Source: Spirosoma sp. SC4-14 (GTDB lineage: Bacteria; Bacteroidota; Bacteroidia; Cytophagales; Spirosomataceae). Taken from it: 64,000 nucleotides of DNA. Location: positions 2,293,001 through 2,357,000 of the forward strand of contig NZ_CP147518.1 of the NCBI RefSeq assembly GCF_037201965.1, in the 5' to 3' direction. A model generated the notes under the pieces. The model was not told the origin of the DNA. It saw only the letters and a list, made by a program, of their open reading frames with translations, and ran no database searches. Position numbers and translations under genes: made by a program. Of the stretch, positions 25,184 to 34,164 are shown piece by piece (the stretch's first letter is position 1; the number at the start of each line of letters is the position of its first letter).

Positions 25184-25316
25184 AATCAGTAATCCAAACC
25201 AGAACGATTGGGAGTAGTAAATCAGAAAAGCCCGTTTTTATAGACGCAAAATTAGAATCTTTATGCACGGCAGTAACTAAGGCAACAAAACTCTTATCGG
25301 GCGGGTTCGACAAAAA

Positions 25317-25349
25317 ATTGCAGTTTATAGCCTGATGTCTGTAAGTTTG
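25317..25349 (+). promoter_or_regulatory. promoter for the Gfo/Idh oxidoreductase gene
   Basis: ATTG at 25317-25320 and a perfect -7 box TAAGTTTG at 25342-25349 are spaced 21 bases apart, fitting the Bacteroidota consensus. The gene starts 34 bases after the -7 box. Confidence 0.5.
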
Positions 25350-25383
25350 GTATTCTAACAGGCTAACCATAAATCCATTAACC

Positions 25384-26478
25384 ATGACTACCCGCAGAAG
25401 CTTCCTGCATACGGTTGCGTTGACCGGCGCAGCCACCACTATTTTGCCCAATGCCCTCTGGGGGGCTACGCGCCCCGCTAAAGACAAACTTGGTGTGGCA
25501 TTGGTTGGTTTAGGCTACTACAGCACCGATCTGCTGGCTCCGGCTCTGCAAAAAACAAAAAATTGTTATCTGGCAGGTATCGTAACCGGCACGCCCGCCA
25601 AGGCCGAGAAATGGAAAAAGCAGTACAACATTCCTGATAAGAATATTTATTCGTATCAGACGTTCGACCAGATTGCCAATAATCCCGACATCGATGTGGT
25701 GTATGTGGTATTGCCGCCATCGATGCACGAGGAGTATGTGATTCGGGCAGCCAAGGCTGGTAAGCACGTTTGGGTCGAAAAACCAATGGCCGTAACGGCT
25801 AAAGAATGCCAGAATATGATCGATGCCTGCGCGAAAAATAAACGGTCGCTGGCAGTAGGGTACCGGCTGCATCATGAACCCAATACGCAGGAATACGTCA
25901 AAGTTCTACGCAGTGGCGGTATTGGTAAGGTGCAGATGGTGAGTTGCTCGGCTGCATATTACGATGCCCGCACTGATCACTGGAAGCAGAAAAAAGAAAT
26001 GGGTGGGGGTGTCATGTACGACATGGGTGTTTATGTGATCCAGGGCGCCCGGCTGGCCACTGGCGAAGAACCTATTGCCCTTACGGCCCAGCAGTATACA
26101 ACCCGGCCTGAGGTCTATAAAAATGGGCTCGACGAAACCAGCATGGTTCAGCTCGTTTTTCCGAGCGGAGCGCGGGCTGCGCTACAAACCAGCTATGGCA
26201 TGAACATGAACTATCTGGATGTGACCGGTTCAAAAGGCCGACTGCGCATGGAGCCTTATTCGGCTTATAATGGCCAGAAAGGGAGCTGGCCCGGCGGTGT
26301 AATCGAACATTCCTACGAAGTGCCCTGGCAACAGACCAAGCAAATGGACGATGATGCCGAAGCGATTCTGAATAATAAACCAATGCTGGTGCCGGGCGAA
26401 GAGGGCCTGCGTGATATTCGGATTGTCGAAGCCATCTATCAGGCCGCTCACAGCGGACGGGAAGTAAAACTTAGCTAA
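25384..26478 (+). CDS. exported Gfo/Idh/MocA family oxidoreductase
   Basis: A 364-residue NAD(P)-dependent oxidoreductase. A twin-arginine style signal (TTRRSFLHTVALTGAATT) opens it, as in glucose-fructose oxidoreductase, so it is probably exported folded with its cofactor. The Rossmann loop is VALVGLGYYS, and the family motif VEKPMAVTAKE holds the catalytic lysine. C-terminal domain from about residue 165. The sugar substrate is unknown. Confidence 0.88.
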   Translation: MTTRRSFLHTVALTGAATTILPNALWGATRPAKDKLGVALVGLGYYSTDLLAPALQKTKNCYLAGIVTGTPAKAEKWKKQYNIPDKNIYSYQTFDQIANNPDIDVVYVVLPPSMHEEYVIRAAKAGKHVWVEKPMAVTAKECQNMIDACAKNKRSLAVGYRLHHEPNTQEYVKVLRSGGIGKVQMVSCSAAYYDARTDHWKQKKEMGGGVMYDMGVYVIQGARLATGEEPIALTAQQYTTRPEVYKNGLDETSMVQLVFPSGARAALQTSYGMNMNYLDVTGSKGRLRMEPYSAYNGQKGSWPGGVIEHSYEVPWQQTKQMDDDAEAILNNKPMLVPGEEGLRDIRIVEAIYQAAHSGREVKLS

Positions 26479-26658
26479 AAAACAGGCATCTGCTACGGTC
26501 GCCAGCGGATGCCTAAGTCCTTTGTCCATTAGGTTTTTATAGAAATATATATTTTAGTTGTATTGGTTTGCAGTTTAATGTATAGTATATAAAGTCGGCA
26601 GTCGGGGTTGTACAGTCGAGCGCTTTTCGCTTATTTCGCTTGTCAACCCCGTCGTCGT

Positions 26659-26889
26659 ATGCAACCCTCCGACTTTACAAAACTTCCTGCCCAGCAGCAA
26701 CTCGATACTTTATATTTTGCTGGCGATATTCTGGCTAATCGATACGAAGGTGATGCAATCTTTCTGCTCTACAATCTTCGCGACTTTTACGTCGAACTTC
26801 GCTACGACGCCTATAACAATCAGCTTCATGAAGTAACGGCTTTCCGGAATACCGACCGGCTGGAACCATATCTGCCTTACCTGGCCTGA
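26659..26889 (+). CDS. small hypothetical protein
   Basis: A 76-residue soluble protein, from ATG26659 (MQPSDFTKL); the frame is open back to 26608. It has a helical start and a beta-rich middle (FLLYNLRDFYVELRYDA). Aromatic-rich and acidic; no signal peptide. I do not recognise the family. Its end overlaps the convergent gene by 13 bases. Confidence 0.6.
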   Translation: MQPSDFTKLPAQQQLDTLYFAGDILANRYEGDAIFLLYNLRDFYVELRYDAYNNQLHEVTAFRNTDRLEPYLPYLA

Positions 26890-27290
26890 TTGCCAACAAT
26901 AGTTTCATTGAAAAGCTCCAGGAGTTGGCCGTTACTACTCAAATAAGTTGCATATAAAATTCTTTCATTCATCCGTTTGACCGTCATTTTCGGAAGAAAG
27001 TAGTAGTAACGTCGGTTTAGGGTCTGGCCACTTTTGAAGGTTTTAATGTATTCGTCGTAGACCTTAATGGGCGTATTCCCCACAACGGTATAGCCTATGA
27101 TTCGGGCTTTTCGACCTCGTTTCAGGCTATGCCCTACAAAATAACTTACCAGATTACGGAGCGAATCTTCGCGGTTCTCAATCTGTGCTTTTAATGCAGA
27201 AGGGGCGATTTTTCCCTGGGCGCTGGCTGGTATATAGGTTAGTAGATAAAACAGGAGAAGGATAAAGCTGGTTTGTGCGAATCTATTCAT
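26877..27290 (-). CDS. small secreted hypothetical protein
   Basis: A 137-residue protein with a clear signal peptide (MNRFAQTSFILLLFYLLTYIPASAQ), started at the ATG complementary to 27288-27290. The mature part is basic, with RRYYYFLPKMTVKRMNER near residue 95. No known domain recognised. Convergent overlap of 13 bases with the preceding small gene. Confidence 0.65.
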   Translation of the reverse strand: MNRFAQTSFILLLFYLLTYIPASAQGKIAPSALKAQIENREDSLRNLVSYFVGHSLKRGRKARIIGYTVVGNTPIKVYDEYIKTFKSGQTLNRRYYYFLPKMTVKRMNERILYATYLSSNGQLLELFNETIVGNQAR

Positions 27291-27428
27291 AAGGATCAGC
27301 GGAGATAAGTAGCGCAATAATAATACATTGCACTATTCGACGTATGTTAAATAAAGCGGCAGAAAAATTTGAATAGTATTTGGAAATGAGCATTATTGTG
27401 CCGTCCTTCGCTTAAATTTTAATAAACA

Positions 27429-27620
27429 ATGCAAACAGGAACAGTAAAATTCTTTAATGAGACCAAAGGGTTTGGTTTCATTGTACCCGATGCCGGTGGT
27501 GAAGATATCTTTGTACACGCTTCTGGCCTCATTGATCAAATCCGTGAAAACGACAAAGTGAAATTCAATGTCGAACGCGGAAAGAAAGGCTTAAACGCCG
27601 TGAATGTCGAAATAGCTTAA
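27429..27620 (+). CDS. cold-shock domain protein
   Basis: A 63-residue CspA-family single-stranded nucleic-acid-binding protein. RNP1 reads KGFGFIVP and RNP2 reads DIFVHAS. It acts as an RNA chaperone or antiterminator; whether it is cold-induced or constitutive cannot be read from the sequence. A terminator follows. Confidence 0.95.
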   Translation: MQTGTVKFFNETKGFGFIVPDAGGEDIFVHASGLIDQIRENDKVKFNVERGKKGLNAVNVEIA

Positions 27621-27647
27621 TTGTAAGATATAAAGACAACCGTTGTA

Positions 27648-27676
27648 AAAACATGCCTTATGGCATGTTTTTTTTT
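27648..27676 (+). terminator. intrinsic terminator after the cold-shock gene
   Basis: ACATGCC (27651-27657) pairs with GGCATGT (27662-27668) across a short loop, followed by a run of about nine T. Confidence 0.85.
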
Positions 27677-27704
27677 GCCCTGTCGGTTCCAGAGACCATT
27701 TTTG
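27674..27704 (+). promoter_or_regulatory. promoter for tex
   Basis: TTTG at 27674-27677 and CATTTTTG at 27697-27704 are separated by 19 bases, matching TTTG-N19-YANNTTTG. The -33 box overlaps the T run of the previous terminator. The tex start is 23 bases after the -7 box. Confidence 0.45.
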
Positions 27705-27726
27705 CGTTAGATTACTAGTCAACCGC

Positions 27727-29907
27727 ATGTCTCAATTCGCATCCAATCAACCCGCACGGAACACCAGCGCAGCACCGGTTCGGGAAAATACCATCGAGCA
27801 ACGGATCGCTGCACAGCTCGGGCTCAGCAGTCGGTCTGTAGCAGCCACCATCGAACTACTGACAGGGGGCGCTACGGTGCCATTTATTGCCCGTTACCGA
27901 AAAGAAGCTACTGGGCAGCTCGATGAATTACAAATTGGCCAAATCAAAGACGCTCATCAGAAAATGCTGGAGCTCGACAAGCGCCGGGATGCTATTCTGA
28001 AAGCTATTGACGAACAGGGGAAATTAACCGATGACCTCCGACGAAAACTAGCAGCAACCGATTCGCTGACCGAACTGGAGGATTTGTATTTACCGTATAA
28101 ACAAAAGCGGAAAACACGGGCTACGCTGGCCATCGAACGTGGGCTGGAACCGCTGGCCAATCTGATCATGTTGCAGCGGGAAACAAATCTGGATCGGTCG
28201 GCTCAACGTTATCTGACCGATGTCGTCCCAACCATCGATGACGCCCTGCAGGGTGCCCGCGATATTCTGGCCGAACGAATTAGTGAAGATGCCGACGCTC
28301 GCCAACGAATTCGGAACCTGTTCGACCGCGAAGCCATTATTCGCTCGGTTGTGAAAAAAAACAAAGAAACCGAAGGGGTAAAATATAAGGACTACTTCGA
28401 TTTTGCCGAGCCGCTTCGGCGCGTGCCTTCGCACCGGTTACTGGCATTGCGTAGGGGAGAAACGGAGGGTTTTTTGTCGGTTAGCATCAGCCCCGATGAA
28501 GAGGCTGCTATCGAACGGCTGGAACGGCAGTTTATCGGGCGATATTCGGGTTCGGCAGCCTGTAGCGAACAGCTTTCGCTGGCCATTCGGGATGGCTACA
28601 AACGGTTGCTGAAACCATCGCTCGAAACAGAATTCGATAATCTCTCCAAAGCGAAAGCCGACGCCGAAGCCATCAGGATTTTTGCTGACAACCTGCGGCA
28701 GTTATTGCTTAGCCCTCCACTTGGCCCTCAGCGTGTGCTGGCCATTGATCCTGGCTACCGGACGGGCTGCAAAACTGTTTGCATTGATGCACAGGGTAAT
28801 CTGTTGATCGATACAGTACTCTACCTGTTTCAGTCGGAAAACCAGAAACAGCAGGCTGCTCAGACCGTTCGGAAACTGGTCGAACAATACAACATAGACA
28901 CGATCGCTATCGGGAATGGTACGGCTGGCCGCGAAACCGAAGAGTTTATTCAAAGCCTTGCTCTGGGCAAACCTATCTTCATGGTAAGCGAACAGGGCGC
29001 ATCGGTATATTCGGCTTCTGAAGTGGCCCGCGAAGAATTTCCAGATCGCGACGTAACCGTTCGGGGGGCAGTCAGCATTGGTCGCCGACTTGTAGACCCG
29101 CTGGCGGAACTGGTTAAGATTGATCCGAAATCCATCGGTGTGGGGCAGTATCAGCACGACGTCGATCAGACCGATCTCAAAAACAGTCTGGATACCGTAG
29201 TGGAAAGTTGTGTGAACCAGGTTGGTGTTTCGCTGAACACGGCCAGCGCCTATCTGCTGCGGTATGTGTCGGGGCTGGGGCCTCAGCTTGCCGGAAACAT
29301 TGTTAGCTTCAGAGCCCAGAATGGAGCGTTCACCTCACGCGATCAGCTCAAAAAAGTACCGCGTCTGGGACCCAAAGCGTTTGAGCAGTGCGCAGGTTTT
29401 TTACGTATCGAAGGTGCCGAAAACCCACTCGACAACAGTGCCGTACATCCCGAACGGTATGCGGTGGTGGAGCGAATGGCTAAAGACATCAAAGCAACAG
29501 TTGCCGACCTGATTCGTAAGCCCGAACTGCGCAAACAAATCCAACCCGAGCGATATGTGACCGATTCGGTGGGCTTGCCGACGCTGCGCGATATTCTGGC
29601 CGAACTCGAAAAGCCGGGCCGTGACCCGCGCGAGCGGCTTTCGGTATTCGAATACGATGCCCGTATTCGTTCGGTCGAAGATCTACACGAAGGAATGGTG
29701 CTGAATGGCGTTGTCACAAACATTACGGCCTTTGGTGCTTTTGTTGATATTGGTGTCAAGCAGGATGGGCTCGTACACGTTTCGCAACTGGCCAATCATT
29801 TCGTTTCTGACCCTAAAACTGTGGTGAAGGTGTACCAGAAAGTAAAAGTTAAAGTGCTGGAAGTGGATACGAGACGCAAACGGATTGCGTTATCTATGAA
29901 AATTTGA
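27727..29907 (+). CDS. tex: Tex family RNA-binding transcription accessory protein
   Basis: A 726-residue Tex/YhgF homolog. It contains the Tex N-terminal helical region (QLGLSSRSVAATIELL, ARYRKEATG), a YqgF/RNase H-like domain with LAIDPGYRTGCK at about residue 338, a helix-hairpin-helix region (PQLAGNIVSFRAQNGAF), and a C-terminal S1 domain (LHEGMVLNGVVTNITAFGAFVDIG). Cytoplasmic; in other bacteria Tex binds RNA and affects transcription and stress resistance. Ordinary in all respects. Confidence 0.95.
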   Translation: MSQFASNQPARNTSAAPVRENTIEQRIAAQLGLSSRSVAATIELLTGGATVPFIARYRKEATGQLDELQIGQIKDAHQKMLELDKRRDAILKAIDEQGKLTDDLRRKLAATDSLTELEDLYLPYKQKRKTRATLAIERGLEPLANLIMLQRETNLDRSAQRYLTDVVPTIDDALQGARDILAERISEDADARQRIRNLFDREAIIRSVVKKNKETEGVKYKDYFDFAEPLRRVPSHRLLALRRGETEGFLSVSISPDEEAAIERLERQFIGRYSGSAACSEQLSLAIRDGYKRLLKPSLETEFDNLSKAKADAEAIRIFADNLRQLLLSPPLGPQRVLAIDPGYRTGCKTVCIDAQGNLLIDTVLYLFQSENQKQQAAQTVRKLVEQYNIDTIAIGNGTAGRETEEFIQSLALGKPIFMVSEQGASVYSASEVAREEFPDRDVTVRGAVSIGRRLVDPLAELVKIDPKSIGVGQYQHDVDQTDLKNSLDTVVESCVNQVGVSLNTASAYLLRYVSGLGPQLAGNIVSFRAQNGAFTSRDQLKKVPRLGPKAFEQCAGFLRIEGAENPLDNSAVHPERYAVVERMAKDIKATVADLIRKPELRKQIQPERYVTDSVGLPTLRDILAELEKPGRDPRERLSVFEYDARIRSVEDLHEGMVLNGVVTNITAFGAFVDIGVKQDGLVHVSQLANHFVSDPKTVVKVYQKVKVKVLEVDTRRKRIALSMKI

Positions 29908-29983
29908 TAGTTTGCACCAGTCAGATTTTTCTCGGTTACAAAACAGTTGACGATCTGACTGGTGAAACCCTAATCCCATCCGT

Positions 29984-30613
29984 ATGCAACAATGCTGGTC
30001 GCGGGACTTATGGCGTCCCGTTCTACTTAGCGCTTGCCTGCTATCGCTGCTTAGTTCCTGTGAGGTTTTGCGTTCGTCAGGGCCTTCTCATTCGGTTAGT
30101 CGTCGTTCTCCTGCATCGAGTTCCGTAGCGCGTCGGTCGTCATCGACCCGGTCTACCAATCGTTCGCCAACTGGTTCGGCAAAAGCAGCCGGTAAGGTAG
30201 TCGATACCCGAACCTACGAAAATCGGTATGTGCCCGAAGTGGTAAAAATTGCCCGAACCTATACCGGAACGCCTTATCGAACAGGTGGTAATACAACCTC
30301 TGGTATCGATTGTTCGGGTTTGGTATATGCCGTGTTCAATACAGTTGGTCTGCGGATGCCGCGTGTTTCCTGGCAGCAGTCGGAAGTAGGTCGTGAAGTG
30401 GAAGTGAATGAGATTCAGCCCGGCGATCTGATTTTCTTTGTACCCGATAAGGGGCAGGCGGGCTATGTGTCGCATACGGGCATTGTTACGGAGGTGAACG
30501 GCGCCAACAACATCCGATTTATCCATGCTTCCTCGTCGCGGGGTGTGCGCGAAGACAATTTGTATTCCGATTATTTCAAAGGTCGGTTTGTGAAGGCATT
30601 ACGACCCTTCTGA
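29984..30613 (+). CDS. NlpC/P60 family lipoprotein peptidase
   Basis: A 209-residue cell-wall peptidase. A lipobox is visible (LLSLLSSC, Cys26), followed by a Ser/Arg-rich linker to about residue 70. The NlpC/P60 domain has the catalytic Cys in GIDCSGLVYAVF, the His in VSHTGIV and a third polar residue in FIHASSSRG. It probably cuts peptide cross-links of peptidoglycan from the outer membrane or periplasm. The frame opens with MQQCWSRDLW; the rule of a basic N-terminus then hydrophobic stretch supports this start. Confidence 0.9.
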   Translation: MQQCWSRDLWRPVLLSACLLSLLSSCEVLRSSGPSHSVSRRSPASSSVARRSSSTRSTNRSPTGSAKAAGKVVDTRTYENRYVPEVVKIARTYTGTPYRTGGNTTSGIDCSGLVYAVFNTVGLRMPRVSWQQSEVGREVEVNEIQPGDLIFFVPDKGQAGYVSHTGIVTEVNGANNIRFIHASSSRGVREDNLYSDYFKGRFVKALRPF

Positions 30614-30656
30614 AGATATCGCAACTAGGGTGAGCACTTAGCCGCAGTTACAGACA

Positions 30657-30688
30657 AAAAAAAGCCGCAGTTCGAACTGCGGCTTTTG
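30657..30688. terminator. bidirectional terminator between convergent genes
   Basis: A ten-base perfect stem AAAGCCGCAG / CTGCGGCTTT (30661-30670 and 30677-30686) around TTCGAA, with A on the left and T on the right, serves both the NlpC gene and the GIY-YIG gene. Confidence 0.85.
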
Positions 30689-30697
30689 TCATAGCGA

Positions 30698-30952
30698 TTA
30701 GATAGTTGGTTGAGCGCTAAGTATGAGTTCTTCCCAAAAAGTGCGGTCTCGATTCTTCAATTTCATTTCGAGGCTAAGGGCCTCATTGCGTGTGTCAAAC
30801 TGTTGTTTAAACTTCACTTCCCAAGGTTTACCGTCGGCCGTAACAGGGTTTGTTTTGGCGTTGTGTTGCCATAACGCGATTTTCAGATCTTTCGTCTGCC
30901 CAATGAAATACTGATCGGTCGAGGGGCTATAAATAATATAAACGGTATGCAT
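30698..30952 (-). CDS. GIY-YIG domain protein
   Basis: An 84-residue small GIY-YIG protein of the UPF0213/YhbQ size class. VYIIYSP and YFIGQT replace the GIY and YIG motifs, and the conserved Glu lies in EALSLEMKLKNR. The catalytic Arg expected about ten residues after the YIG motif (usual pattern LEKRLXXHN) is replaced: here DLKIALWQHN. Nuclease activity is therefore doubtful. Confidence 0.8.
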   Translation of the reverse strand: MHTVYIIYSPSTDQYFIGQTKDLKIALWQHNAKTNPVTADGKPWEVKFKQQFDTRNEALSLEMKLKNRDRTFWEELILSAQPTI

Positions 30953-31060
30953 ACGTTGTCGTAGACTATAATCAAAGCTACATAATTGTTAACAGAAAAC
31001 AAATATTGTTTTAGGTAACGAACCTTCTGCTTCAAATCCTTAAATTTTTTCGGACAGGCG

Positions 31061-31092
31061 TTTGTGCCCTACAAAATTTTTATTCATCTTTG
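31061..31092 (+). promoter_or_regulatory. promoter for tRNA-Ala
   Basis: TTTG at 31061-31064, a 20-base spacer and CATCTTTG at 31085-31092 match the Bacteroidota TTTG-N19/21-(T/C)ANNTTTG pattern. The tRNA begins 31 bases later. Confidence 0.55.
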
Positions 31093-31122
31093 CACCCACA
31101 AAACGCAAACGAGCGTTTTGAC

Positions 31123-31196
31123 GGGGGTATAGCTCAGTTGGCTAGAGCGCTACAATGGCATTGTAGAGGCCGTCGGTTCGAATCCGACTATCTCCA
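31123..31196 (+). tRNA. tRNA-Ala (anticodon GGC)
   Basis: A full cloverleaf can be folded: acceptor GGGGGTA with TATCTCC, D stem GCTC/GAGC, anticodon stem CTACA/TGTAG with loop ATGGCAT (anticodon GGC, reading GCC and GCT), T stem GTCGG/CCGAC with TTCGAAT. The acceptor contains the G3-U70 wobble pair, the alanine identity element. The discriminator base is A. CCA is not encoded. Confidence 0.95.
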
Positions 31197-31221
31197 CTCA
31201 ATATGATTTTTTTAAGACGAG

Positions 31222-31250
31222 GCCGCTGTAATTTAGAACAGTGGCTTTTT
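31222..31250 (+). terminator. terminator after tRNA-Ala
   Basis: GCCGCTGT (31222-31229) pairs with ACAGTGGC (31238-31245, one G-U pair) and is followed by TTTTT. Confidence 0.75.
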
Positions 31251-31317
31251 GTTTGTACCATTCTTTAGTTCAGCGTATTAAATGACTTTTCGGTTGACAT
31301 AATAAAGATAGGCTATC

Positions 31318-31376
31318 TCCCAATCAAAAAAGGTCCCGGCTAAACTTTGTTCAGCCGGGACCTTTTTTGATTGGGA
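31318..31376. terminator. 24-base perfect inverted repeat, bidirectional terminator
   Basis: Arms 31318-31341 and 31353-31376 are exact reverse complements over 24 bases, with GGTCCCGGCT at the core and AAAAAA/TTTTTT inside the arms. It lies just after the minus-strand gene stop (31388) and would end transcription from either side. Confidence 0.8.
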
Positions 31377-31387
31377 GAAAAAGAATC

Positions 31388-31888
31388 TTATTGATCAAGC
31401 ATCTCGGCGTCGGCCAGGATGTAGTTCAGTTCGTAAATATTGTCGGCATTGAGTTTAAGCGTACCCCGGAACGTCCGGCGTTCGTCGGTCTTAAATTTCT
31501 TGCCCGCTTTCTTGAATTTGAGCGATACAACCGACTCCGGGCCAGCGCCACCGCAGAAGAAACAGGCACTATACGGAAAAGCCGATAGCACATACAGGTT
31601 CGATTCCAGATCGACGGGTAGCACATAGCCGGTTAGTTCTACCGTTTTGCCGTTGAGTTTTTGAACACCCTGTCCAAACGTTGGATACAGCATGTATACC
31701 GATTCTTCGGCATACCACTTCTTTTTGAAAGTAACATCGCGCAGGACCTCCCACGACAATTTGACTGGTTCAGCCGCTGCAGAGACAACTGGTGGAACAG
31801 TTCCGTGGTTCGGGACGAACGACGTCTGCGGACGGAACGAGAAGGCAGCAAAGCTGGCAACAAGCAGAACAACGAGAATGCGATTCAT
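31388..31888 (-). CDS. secreted hypothetical protein, DUF3299-like
   Basis: A 166-residue exported protein: signal peptide MNRILVVLLVASFAAFSF from the ATG complementary to 31886-31888, although the frame is open far upstream. The mature domain has LNGKTVELTGYVLPVDLESN followed by AFPYSACFFCGGAGPESVV, a layout resembling DUF3299 proteins (a beta-barrel OB-like fold with conserved Cys). The CXXCGG motif could bind metal or form a disulfide. No partner genes suggest a role. Confidence 0.75.
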   Translation of the reverse strand: MNRILVVLLVASFAAFSFRPQTSFVPNHGTVPPVVSAAAEPVKLSWEVLRDVTFKKKWYAEESVYMLYPTFGQGVQKLNGKTVELTGYVLPVDLESNLYVLSAFPYSACFFCGGAGPESVVSLKFKKAGKKFKTDERRTFRGTLKLNADNIYELNYILADAEMLDQ

Positions 31889-31976
31889 GGCGTTGGGCAC
31901 AGTATGTGACAAGTGTGAGGTAAAACTACGAAATTTACTACATTTACTCAATCTTTTAGCTTCGTTCATACTAACT

Positions 31977-33521
31977 GTGTCTGAACTACTCAACGATAAC
32001 ACAAAAAACGACCAGGCAATTCCCTTTCGGTTCACTCGCCTGTATGTAACGTTGTTTTTGATTCTGGGTATTCTCTTAACCGGAAGCGAGATTCTGACGC
32101 AGTGGCGGCTAAACTCTGTGCAGGATGAACTGTGGATCATTCGTTATACGGCCCTTCAGCGGCATCAGAGCCAGCAAATTGTGAAGCAGGCGTTGCAGGT
32201 AATGGATGTGAAAGAGCGCGATAACTTTTACCTGAATCGCGACGAGCTACGCCAGATCTTCAGGACCTTCGAGCGCTACCATCTTCAAAGCCGGAGCGGG
32301 CAGGTGAAGGTGCATAACGTGAATATTCCGAATTCGCCAATCGTGCAGCGGTTGTACGACGAAATAGCTCCCGAATTCGACGCATTCCGGCGGAGTGTTG
32401 GCCACCTCATAACCCTGAAAAGTCCCGAAGAAATCAACAATTCCGACGCTCAGGCGAGTCTGGAACTATTGCTGGCAAACGAAAAACCCTTTCTGGAAGA
32501 AATAGATGCCATTGTTCGGCATCTGACGGGCGAACTCCGTTATCAGCTTAGTGTGCTCGAATCCATTGAGTTTTATATCTATCTCGTTTCTATCATCGTT
32601 TTAGCAGGAATAGGGGTGCTGATTTTCAGACCGGCCACCCGGCGTCTAAAACAAACCATCGAACAACTTGTTGAGGCCGAGCAGCAGGCCAGCATTGCTA
32701 ACCGCGAGTTGCTCAGTGTAAATAAATCGCTGAACGAAACGCGGCAAAAACTATTCGAAGCCACTCGTTTACAATACAAGCAGGAAATCGACGATCAGAA
32801 ACTTCGGACCTCATATCTGATGGCAGGGCAGGAGGACGAACGGAAACGCTTATCGCGGGAACTGCACGATGGGTTAGGGCAGATGCTGACAGCGATTAAG
32901 TTGCAGATCGAGGGGCTGGAGGCTAACTTAAAACGGAGTGCGCCAGAACCCGATAATGCAAACTGGGCTGCACAGTCGAAAAGTATCGGTAACCTGAAAA
33001 AATTAGTTACGCAAACCATTCAGGAAACGCGTACTATTTCAAACAACCTGATGCCGACGGTATTAAGTGATTTTGGTATTGTTCCGGCTATTAAAATGCT
33101 GGCCGAAAACGACCGTAGCGATTCGCTGGATGTTACATTCGAATCGAACCTAACCATAGACGATGGGCGTTTAGATAAAAATGTGGAAATAATGCTTTAC
33201 CGGATTACGCAGGAGGCCATCAGCAATGCGGTGCGACATGCGCATCCGTCGCATATTCATATTGAGTTGATTGCGCGCGAAAAATACATTCATCTTGTTG
33301 TTACTGATGATGGCAGAGGCTTTCGGCTGGCCAACCAGCGGTCGGCTGTTCCGAGGCCTTCTAAAAATGGGCGTGCTCCTTCGCAGGGCTTACACAACAT
33401 GCAGGAGCGTGCCAAATTACTCAATGGTAAATTAAAAATTAGTTCAGTACCCGGAAAGGGTACCAAAGTTCAGGTAAGTATTCCCTATCAGATGCAATCC
33501 GTTCATTATGATGCCAATTAA
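31977..33521 (+). CDS. two-component sensor histidine kinase, NarL-type
   Basis: A 514-residue membrane histidine kinase of the HisKA_3 class. Membrane span at about 20-40, a helical periplasmic sensor domain (four-helix-bundle-like, to about 195), a second span (FYIYLVSIIVLAGIGVLIF), a coiled coil, then the dimerisation helix with RELHDGLGQML (phospho-His) and an HATPase_c domain with DDGRGF. I take the GTG at 31977 because the upstream open frame overlaps the opposite-strand gene. It overlaps its response regulator by 14 bases. The signal sensed is unknown. Confidence 0.88.
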   Translation: MSELLNDNTKNDQAIPFRFTRLYVTLFLILGILLTGSEILTQWRLNSVQDELWIIRYTALQRHQSQQIVKQALQVMDVKERDNFYLNRDELRQIFRTFERYHLQSRSGQVKVHNVNIPNSPIVQRLYDEIAPEFDAFRRSVGHLITLKSPEEINNSDAQASLELLLANEKPFLEEIDAIVRHLTGELRYQLSVLESIEFYIYLVSIIVLAGIGVLIFRPATRRLKQTIEQLVEAEQQASIANRELLSVNKSLNETRQKLFEATRLQYKQEIDDQKLRTSYLMAGQEDERKRLSRELHDGLGQMLTAIKLQIEGLEANLKRSAPEPDNANWAAQSKSIGNLKKLVTQTIQETRTISNNLMPTVLSDFGIVPAIKMLAENDRSDSLDVTFESNLTIDDGRLDKNVEIMLYRITQEAISNAVRHAHPSHIHIELIAREKYIHLVVTDDGRGFRLANQRSAVPRPSKNGRAPSQGLHNMQERAKLLNGKLKISSVPGKGTKVQVSIPYQMQSVHYDAN

Positions 33522-34164
33522 ATTAATGTTAGTGGACGACCACTCAATTGTCCGCGATGGAATTCGGCTTTTGCTGGAACAGGCCGAAGGGCTCGAAATT
33601 ATCGATGAAGCCAATGATGGCGAAGAGGCTCTCGAAAAACTAAAATCGCATCAGCCCGATGTTGTTCTGATGGATATTTCACTGCCGGGGATGTCGGGGA
33701 TTCAGACCACACAGGTAATTACCCGGTTGTATAAGAGCGTTCGGGTGTTGATGCTGTCGATGCATAATAACGAAGACTATATTCTTCGCTCGGTAGAAGC
33801 AGGAGCTTATGGCTATATTCTGAAAGATTCGTCGTCTGACGAAATGATCAAGGCGATTCGAATGATTGCCGCAGGTGAAAAATATTATAGCTCACCAGTA
33901 GCCTCCATCATTCTGAGCGGGTATATGCAACAACTGAAAAAAGGCAGCAAGCAGGGGCGTGAGGTTCAGCCATCGCGTTTGTCGAATAAGGAAAAAGAAA
34001 TTCTGCAATTTCTGGTCGATGGCATGAGTAGCCGCGAAATTGCCGAACGGCTTCAGCTTAGCGTTCGGACGGTCGATAACCACCGAGCCAATATGATGCG
34101 CCGGTTACAGGTTCGGAATGCTGCCGAACTGGTTCGGATTGCTGTTGAAGAAAAACTGATTTAA
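33508..34164 (+). CDS. LuxR-family response regulator
   Basis: A 218-residue NarL/FixJ-type regulator. Receiver domain 4-120 with phospho-acceptor Asp56 (VVLMDISLPG) and Lys in YILKDSSSDE; LuxR helix-turn-helix from about 152 (SNKEKEILQFLVDGMSSREIAE). It is the partner of the overlapping kinase and should bind DNA when phosphorylated. Targets cannot be named from the window. Confidence 0.95.
   Translation: MMPIKLMLVDDHSIVRDGIRLLLEQAEGLEIIDEANDGEEALEKLKSHQPDVVLMDISLPGMSGIQTTQVITRLYKSVRVLMLSMHNNEDYILRSVEAGAYGYILKDSSSDEMIKAIRMIAAGEKYYSSPVASIILSGYMQQLKKGSKQGREVQPSRLSNKEKEILQFLVDGMSSREIAERLQLSVRTVDNHRANMMRRLQVRNAAELVRIAVEEKLI

Noticed and set aside
26484..26514. Terminator after the Gfo/Idh oxidoreductase gene
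   Set aside because: A good 11-base stem exists, but the T run is on the wrong side for the plus-strand gene and no minus-strand gene ends close by.
31692..31976. N-terminal extension of the sensor kinase
   Set aside because: The extra 95 codons overlap the signal-peptide-bearing gene on the other strand and give no family-like sequence.
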